This document shows, piece by piece, positions 60,180 through 64,000 of a DNA stretch of 64,000 nt. The notes beneath the pieces are model-generated. The model was given only the letters and a program-made list of their open reading frames with translations. It searched no databases and was not told the origin of the DNA. The stretch comes from Rhodobacteraceae bacterium LMO-JJ12 (lineage in GTDB: Bacteria; Pseudomonadota; Alphaproteobacteria; Rhodobacterales; Rhodobacteraceae). Within the stretch, counting starts at the first letter, position 1; every line of letters starts with the position of its first letter. The stretch is from positions 930,001 through 994,000 of the forward strand of contig JAKGBX010000001.1 in the NCBI GenBank assembly GCA_021555075.1, given 5' to 3'. The position numbers and the translations under genes are program-made.

Positions 60180-60836
60180 TTAGCTTTCGGCTTCGGCTTC
60201 TTCGTCGCCTACGGTTGCCACTTCGTCTGCGGCGACCTCTTCTTCGTCGTCATCAGACGCTTTCAGCGCCGACGGAGCCGAGATATTGGCGATCACGATG
60301 TCGCGGTCGACAGTGGGGCGTGCGCCCTCTGGCAATTTGACATCCGAAAGGTGAACGATATCGCCGACATCCAGACCGTCCAGATCGACAACGATCTTTT
60401 CGGGGATATCGCCCGCGATAACACTCAGTTCGACTTCCGGACGCACGATCGTCAGAACGCCGCCCTTCTTGATGCCGGGCGCTTCTTCTTCGTTGATGAA
60501 TTCAACGTGGATGAAGATGTCCAGACGCGTGGTGCGTTTCAGACGCAGAAGGTCGATATGGGTTGGCAGATCCTTCACCACATCGCGCTGCACACTCCGG
60601 CAGATGACCCGCACATCGTCCTGACCGTCAACCTTCAGGTTGAACAGCGTCGACAGGAAGCGGCCTGCCTTCAGCTTTTTGATAAGAACGTTGAAGGGGA
60701 TATTGATAGGAAGCGGGTCCGCCTCACCACCGTAAACCACACCGGGAACCATGCCATTGCGACGTGCTTGACGAGCGGCGCCCTTGCCTGTCCCCGTCCG
60801 GGCCTCGGCATTCAGATCTGGGATCTGTCCAGCCAT
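60180..60836 (-). CDS. rplY: 50S ribosomal protein L25 (Ctc form)
   Basis: 5S-rRNA-binding ribosomal protein of 218 residues, the long TL5/Ctc type. The L25 domain is N-terminal ([20 protein letters not shown]), and a C-terminal beta domain follows (about 100-185). The end is a very acidic tail ([20 protein letters not shown]). The start ATG 60836 gives [13 protein letters not shown]. The rplY-pth order is conserved in bacteria. Confidence 0.96.
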   Translation of the reverse strand: MAGQIPDLNAEARTGTGKGAARQARRNGMVPGVVYGGEADPLPINIPFNVLIKKLKAGRFLSTLFNLKVDGQDDVRVICRSVQRDVVKDLPTHIDLLRLKRTTRLDIFIHVEFINEEEAPGIKKGGVLTIVRPEVELSVIAGDIPEKIVVDLDGLDVGDIVHLSDVKLPEGARPTVDRDIVIANISAPSALKASDDDEEEVAADEVATVGDEEAEAES

Positions 60837-60971
60837 TTGAAATACTCCTAGATTGGTGCGGGGCTCCTCCAAGGCTGTAGCCCCACGTGAAGCGTGGCGC
60901 ATAGCGGGAATCAAGCGGTTTGGCAAGAGGGTGGAGGGCGGTTTTACCCGCCTCTGGAGGTGCCTGCGCCG

Positions 60972-62138
60972 CTACGCCTGCCAGCGCCCCTCAAACCCTT
61001 CGGGAACCAGCAGGATATCGCGGTCCACCTCGTCGATGCTGCGCCGCCCGCAGAGCGCCATCGAGATGTCCATCTCACGATGAATCACCTCCAATGCCTT
61101 CATCACACCTTCTTCGCCCATCGCGCCCAATCCATAGATATAGGCGCGCCCGATATAGGTGCCCTTGGCGCCCATGGCGATGGCTTTCAAAACGTCCTGC
61201 CCCGAGCGGATACCGCTGTCGAGATGCACCTCGACCTGATCGCCCACGGCCTCCAGAATAGCAGGCAATGCGCGGATCGAGCTTAGCGCGCCATCCAACT
61301 GCCGCCCGCCGTGGTTTGAGACGATGATCGCATCCGCCCCCACCGCCAGCGCCATTTTGGCATCTTCCGCGTCAATGATCCCTTTCAGGATCACTTTGCC
61401 GCCCCACATTTCCTTGATCTTCGCGATCTTGCCCCAATCAAGCGTCAGATCGAATTGCTCGGCCGTCCAGGCCCCCAGATCGGCGGCATCCGAAATCCCC
61501 TGAACATGGCCAACGATATTGCCGAATTCGCGCCGCTGCGCGCCCAGCATTCCGATACCCCAGCTCCACTTGGTCGCAAGGTTGATGATATTGGCCAAGG
61601 TCGGCTTGGGTGGGGCGGACAGCCCGTTTTTCAGATCCTTGTGGCGTTGGCCCAGAATTTGCAGATCGAGGGTAATCACCAGCGCCGAACATTTCGCCGC
61701 TTTGGCGCGCTCGATCAGACGGCGCACGAAATCCTCGTCCTTCATGGTGTAAAGCTGAAACCAGAACGGCTTGGTCGTGGCGCCCGCCACATCCTCGATC
61801 GAATTGATCGACATGGTCGAAAGCGTATAGGGCACACCGAACCGCTCTGCCGCGCGCGCCGCCTTGATCTCGCCATCGGCGCATTGCATGCCGGTAAGAC
61901 CCACCGGCGCCAGCGCCACCGGCATGGCCACATCCTGCCCGATCATCTGGCTTGCGGTTGATCGCCCTGACATGTCCACCGCGATACGCTGGCGGAAATA
62001 AAGCTTGTCGAAATCCGACGAATTCTCGCGAAACGTCTGCTCGGTCCAGCTGCCGCTTTCGCAATAGTCGTAAAACATCTTCGGCGTGTGGCGGCGGTAG
62101 AGGCGCTTGAGGTCTTCGATTTCGGTGATGACGGGCAT
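60972..62138 (-). CDS. lldD: FMN-dependent L-lactate dehydrogenase
   Basis: Alpha-hydroxy-acid oxidase-family flavoprotein of 388 residues that oxidises L-lactate to pyruvate and feeds the quinone pool. The catalytic His/Arg are in IIVSNHGGRQLDG. The FMN phosphate site is SGIRSGQDVLKAIAMGAKG and the N-terminal part is YDYCESGSWTEQTFREN. The length fits LldD; glycolate or mandelate oxidase activity is the alternative. It is monocistronic and divergent from the MaoC gene. Confidence 0.9.
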   Translation of the reverse strand: MPVITEIEDLKRLYRRHTPKMFYDYCESGSWTEQTFRENSSDFDKLYFRQRIAVDMSGRSTASQMIGQDVAMPVALAPVGLTGMQCADGEIKAARAAERFGVPYTLSTMSINSIEDVAGATTKPFWFQLYTMKDEDFVRRLIERAKAAKCSALVITLDLQILGQRHKDLKNGLSAPPKPTLANIINLATKWSWGIGMLGAQRREFGNIVGHVQGISDAADLGAWTAEQFDLTLDWGKIAKIKEMWGGKVILKGIIDAEDAKMALAVGADAIIVSNHGGRQLDGALSSIRALPAILEAVGDQVEVHLDSGIRSGQDVLKAIAMGAKGTYIGRAYIYGLGAMGEEGVMKALEVIHREMDISMALCGRRSIDEVDRDILLVPEGFEGRWQA

Positions 62139-62284
62139 TATGCGGCCTCTCGTGCGATGGAGCGGTGGATCTGGTTAGGATTTCTAATCCGTCACGCAAA
62201 GGTGACGCAACGGCGAAATGGCTTTTGGGGTTGAGCATGATGACGCGCGGGCCATAGTGGGCACACCAAAAAGGGAGAGGCTGG

Positions 62285-62722
62285 ATGTATTTTGACGATT
62301 TGCCCGTGGGTTTCACCTTCGAGACCGACAGCCGCACGCTCACCGAGCAGGAGGTCGTTGAATTTGCCCGCGCTTATGATCCGCAACCGTTTCACATTGA
62401 TCCCGAGGCTGCCAAGGCATCGATCTATGGCGGCATCATCGCCAGCGGGTTCCAGACCCTGATCGTCGCCTTCGATTTGATCCTCAGCGCCAATATCTGG
62501 ACCGATGCTTCGATGGGTTCGCCGGGTCTGGATGAATTGCGCTGGAAACTGCCCGTGCGCCCCGGCGACACGCTGCGCGTGCGTGGCCGGGTGACCGCCT
62601 CCGAGCCGTCGAAATCGCGTGCCGACCGTGGCCGCACCACGATCAGCTATGAAATCCTCAACCAGAAAGACGAGGTGGTGTCGTCCTACTCGGCCATTCA
62701 ATTGCTCAAACGGCAGCCCTGA
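62285..62722 (+). CDS. MaoC-family hydratase
   Basis: Hot-dog-fold protein of 145 residues. The (R)-hydratase motif is RAYDPQPFHIDPEAAKASIYG, with Asp and His of the Asp-x(4)-His pair, and GGIIASGFQT follows. It hydrates 2-enoyl-CoAs or related thioesters. GGGAGAGG precedes the ATG. It is convergent with the PhyH-type gene, 4 bases away. Substrate unknown. Confidence 0.9.
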   Translation: MYFDDLPVGFTFETDSRTLTEQEVVEFARAYDPQPFHIDPEAAKASIYGGIIASGFQTLIVAFDLILSANIWTDASMGSPGLDELRWKLPVRPGDTLRVRGRVTASEPSKSRADRGRTTISYEILNQKDEVVSSYSAIQLLKRQP

Positions 62723-62726
62723 ACCG

Positions 62727-63521
62727 TCAGCGCTGCAAGATCACCGGGAACCAATCCTCGCGCAGCCGCTCTCCGCTTTGCATGCCATGGTCGGGGAAGG
62801 GTGGCGATGTCGGGCCGGGGCGCTCGACATAGCGCGCATCGTCCCCCACCAGCCTGAGCGAAAACGCCCGTCGCCGTGTGGTGCTGGTATTGCCGCGTGC
62901 ACCGTGCAGGATGTCATAGTTGAACGCCACCGCATCGCCCGGTTCCATCTCCCATTCCAAAACTTCCATGCCTTCGGCGTCCGGGTCGGGCACCGGCATG
63001 TAATCGTCGATGTTGGGGACATAGGCATCGTTGCTGACCCAGCGCATCGGCAGCACGGGCTTCTCCCATTTATGCGATCCCGCAACACAGCGCAGCGCGG
63101 CCTCTCTCACCGGATCAAGCGGCGACCAGAAGCTGACGGTCTGCTTGCCCTCGACAAAGTAATAGGGACCATCGGTATGCCATGGCGTGGCCATCGAGGT
63201 GCCCGGCTCCTTGACCAGCACATGATCATGAAACAGCTGCACTGATTGTGATTGCATCAGATCGGCCGCCACTTCCGCCGCCGGGCTTGTCCGAATGGCT
63301 TCGTCAAATTCCGCGATCCGCTGCCAGTTGCAATAGTCATCGAAAAAGCGGCCCGTTTCGCCCGCCTTCTTGTTTTCCGACGCATAAGGCCCCGGTGCTT
63401 GCATGTTGCGCGCCACACCATCGCGCAGCAATTCCACCTGGCCGGCAAAGAGCCCGCGCACAATGGTGACACCGTCGCGTTGGAACTGATCGATCTGATC
63501 CTGAGAGAGTAATGGATGCAT
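62727..63521 (-). CDS. Phytanoyl-CoA dioxygenase (PhyH) family protein
   Basis: Fe(II)/2-oxoglutarate oxygenase of 264 residues. The metal triad is H115-x-D117 (TPWHTDGPYY) and H206 (NYDILHGARG), with an Arg in TTRRRAFSLR for oxoglutarate. The family includes ectoine hydroxylase, phytanoyl-CoA hydroxylase and many catabolic hydroxylases; the motifs do not fix the substrate. The start ATG 63521 gives MHPLLSQDQIDQFQRDG. Confidence 0.9.
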   Translation of the reverse strand: MHPLLSQDQIDQFQRDGVTIVRGLFAGQVELLRDGVARNMQAPGPYASENKKAGETGRFFDDYCNWQRIAEFDEAIRTSPAAEVAADLMQSQSVQLFHDHVLVKEPGTSMATPWHTDGPYYFVEGKQTVSFWSPLDPVREAALRCVAGSHKWEKPVLPMRWVSNDAYVPNIDDYMPVPDPDAEGMEVLEWEMEPGDAVAFNYDILHGARGNTSTTRRRAFSLRLVGDDARYVERPGPTSPPFPDHGMQSGERLREDWFPVILQR

Positions 63522-64000
63522 GGACTTTCCCTTCTTCGCACCAAACCCGAGATTTCAGACTGCCAATTCGGGCCGCGAATGTCTATCGCGCTCAGCTTGG
63601 TAGATACAGATATTGGGAGTTTCAGGAAAAGGTAGATATCTCAAGTGGTTGTGCGCAAGAGTTGATGTTTTCTCTCAAGAGGCGTAGGCAATCGGCACCT
63701 TGCCGAGTTGATGTCTTTGCGCTTCTTGCTGCCATCGCATGGGGTGTATTTCGATGATGCGTGACATTTCGGAAGATACGACCGCGCGGGGTGCAGCCTG
63801 ATTGCGGAAAAAGCGTTCTCCCGCTTTCCTCCACAGATTTACCCACAGATGCATTGCGGCTTCCCGCGCTTCCACCCCCTACAAGTTCGTTCCTTTTTCG
63901 AATGCTCTGCCCCATGTTTTGCGCAAAACATTGGCTCTAGATGACAATATACAATCTGCTACCAAAGTTATCCCACCCTTGCGGCGCATTCAAAACTGCG
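63522..64000. other. Non-coding region at the window end
   Basis: About 480 bases with no convincing gene; frames here lack ribosome sites and homology. It contains a perfect 18-bp palindrome (63914-63931). Three DnaA-box-like words also occur: CCTCCACAG near 63828, TTACCCACA near 63839 and TTATCCCAC near 63968. Probably the promoter region of a gene beyond the edge. Confidence 0.5.
63914..63931. promoter_or_regulatory. Perfect 18-bp palindrome
   Basis: ATGTTTTGCGCAAAACAT is fully self-complementary, with a central GCGC flanked by T4/A4. LacI/GalR-family operators have this type of layout. The target gene is probably to the right of the window. Confidence 0.6.

Noticed and set aside
63622-63915. 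97-codon minus-strand frame at the window end
   Set aside because: No ribosome site, no domain, and it covers the candidate operator/DnaA-like region. Treated as non-coding.
1-64000. tRNA or rRNA genes, CRISPR arrays, complete insertion sequences
   Set aside because: No cloverleaf with a TTCGA arm, no regularly spaced repeats and no transposase reading frame were found on either strand by eye.

Overview
The window looks like a chromosomal segment of an alphaproteobacterium of the order Rhodobacterales (roseobacter-like). The grounds are a high G+C content, gene order such as miaB/phoH/ybeY/corC/lnt/metK and aroA/cmk/rpsA/ihfB/lapA/trpF/trpB, an Irr regulator beside fabA, and a compact SAM/SAH-type riboswitch in front of metK, a class known from Rhodobacterales. 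I saw no tRNA, rRNA, CRISPR array, complete insertion sequence or prophage.

Region 1 (1-12.4 kb) handles aromatic amino acids. A peptide-type ABC transporter (binding protein plus a permease cut by the window edge) and tryptophan 2,3-dioxygenase lie on the minus strand. Divergent from them is a plus-strand operon (3540-10851) that matches the aerobic CoA-dependent anthranilate pathway: 2-aminobenzoyl-CoA monooxygenase/reductase, MarR regulator, enoyl-CoA hydratase, acyl-CoA dehydrogenase, 2-aminobenzoate-CoA ligase, thioesterase and RidA. A 30-bp dyad sits in the divergent promoter. A tryptophanase with a strongly structured leader follows. Tryptophan can thus go to kynurenine (and, through enzymes not in the window, anthranilate) or to indole and pyruvate.

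Region 2 (12.4-24 kb) is a mixed accessory stretch: an ArsR-family protein with the cysteine spacing of persulfide sensors, an enolase-superfamily enzyme, dehydrogenases, an MFS exporter, three alpha/beta hydrolases including PcaD, a threonine/serine dehydratase, a type II 2-haloacid dehalogenase, an FKBP and an uncharacterised CxxC membrane protein.

Region 3 (24-30.2 kb) is irr-fabA, then a minus-strand quinol-NO-reductase-like gene, then fabB-fabI. The NOR-like protein lacks two catalytic-site residues of canonical qNOR (His to Asn, Glu to Gln) and all four quinol-site residues. These are the kinds of change reported for putative NO dismutases. It is the most interesting object in the window.

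Region 4 (30.2-44.4 kb) holds trmB, two GSTs, a BASS transporter, riboswitch-controlled metK, and lnt-corC-ybeY, phoH and miaB. An iron-linked pair (secreted helical protein plus PiuC-type hydroxylase) is interleaved, as is a lipoprotein/OmpA pair that shares a Cys/Trp/Asp-rich domain.

Region 5 (44.4-64 kb) is the aroA-cmk-rpsA-ihfB-lapA-trpF-trpB backbone, interrupted by two tandem acyl-CoA ligases. It continues with a membrane-anchored LuxR-type regulator, a small secreted protein, DUF2237 with a serine hydrolase, pth-rplY, an FMN lactate dehydrogenase, a MaoC hydratase and a PhyH-type dioxygenase. The last 480 bases are non-coding and carry a perfect 18-bp palindrome.
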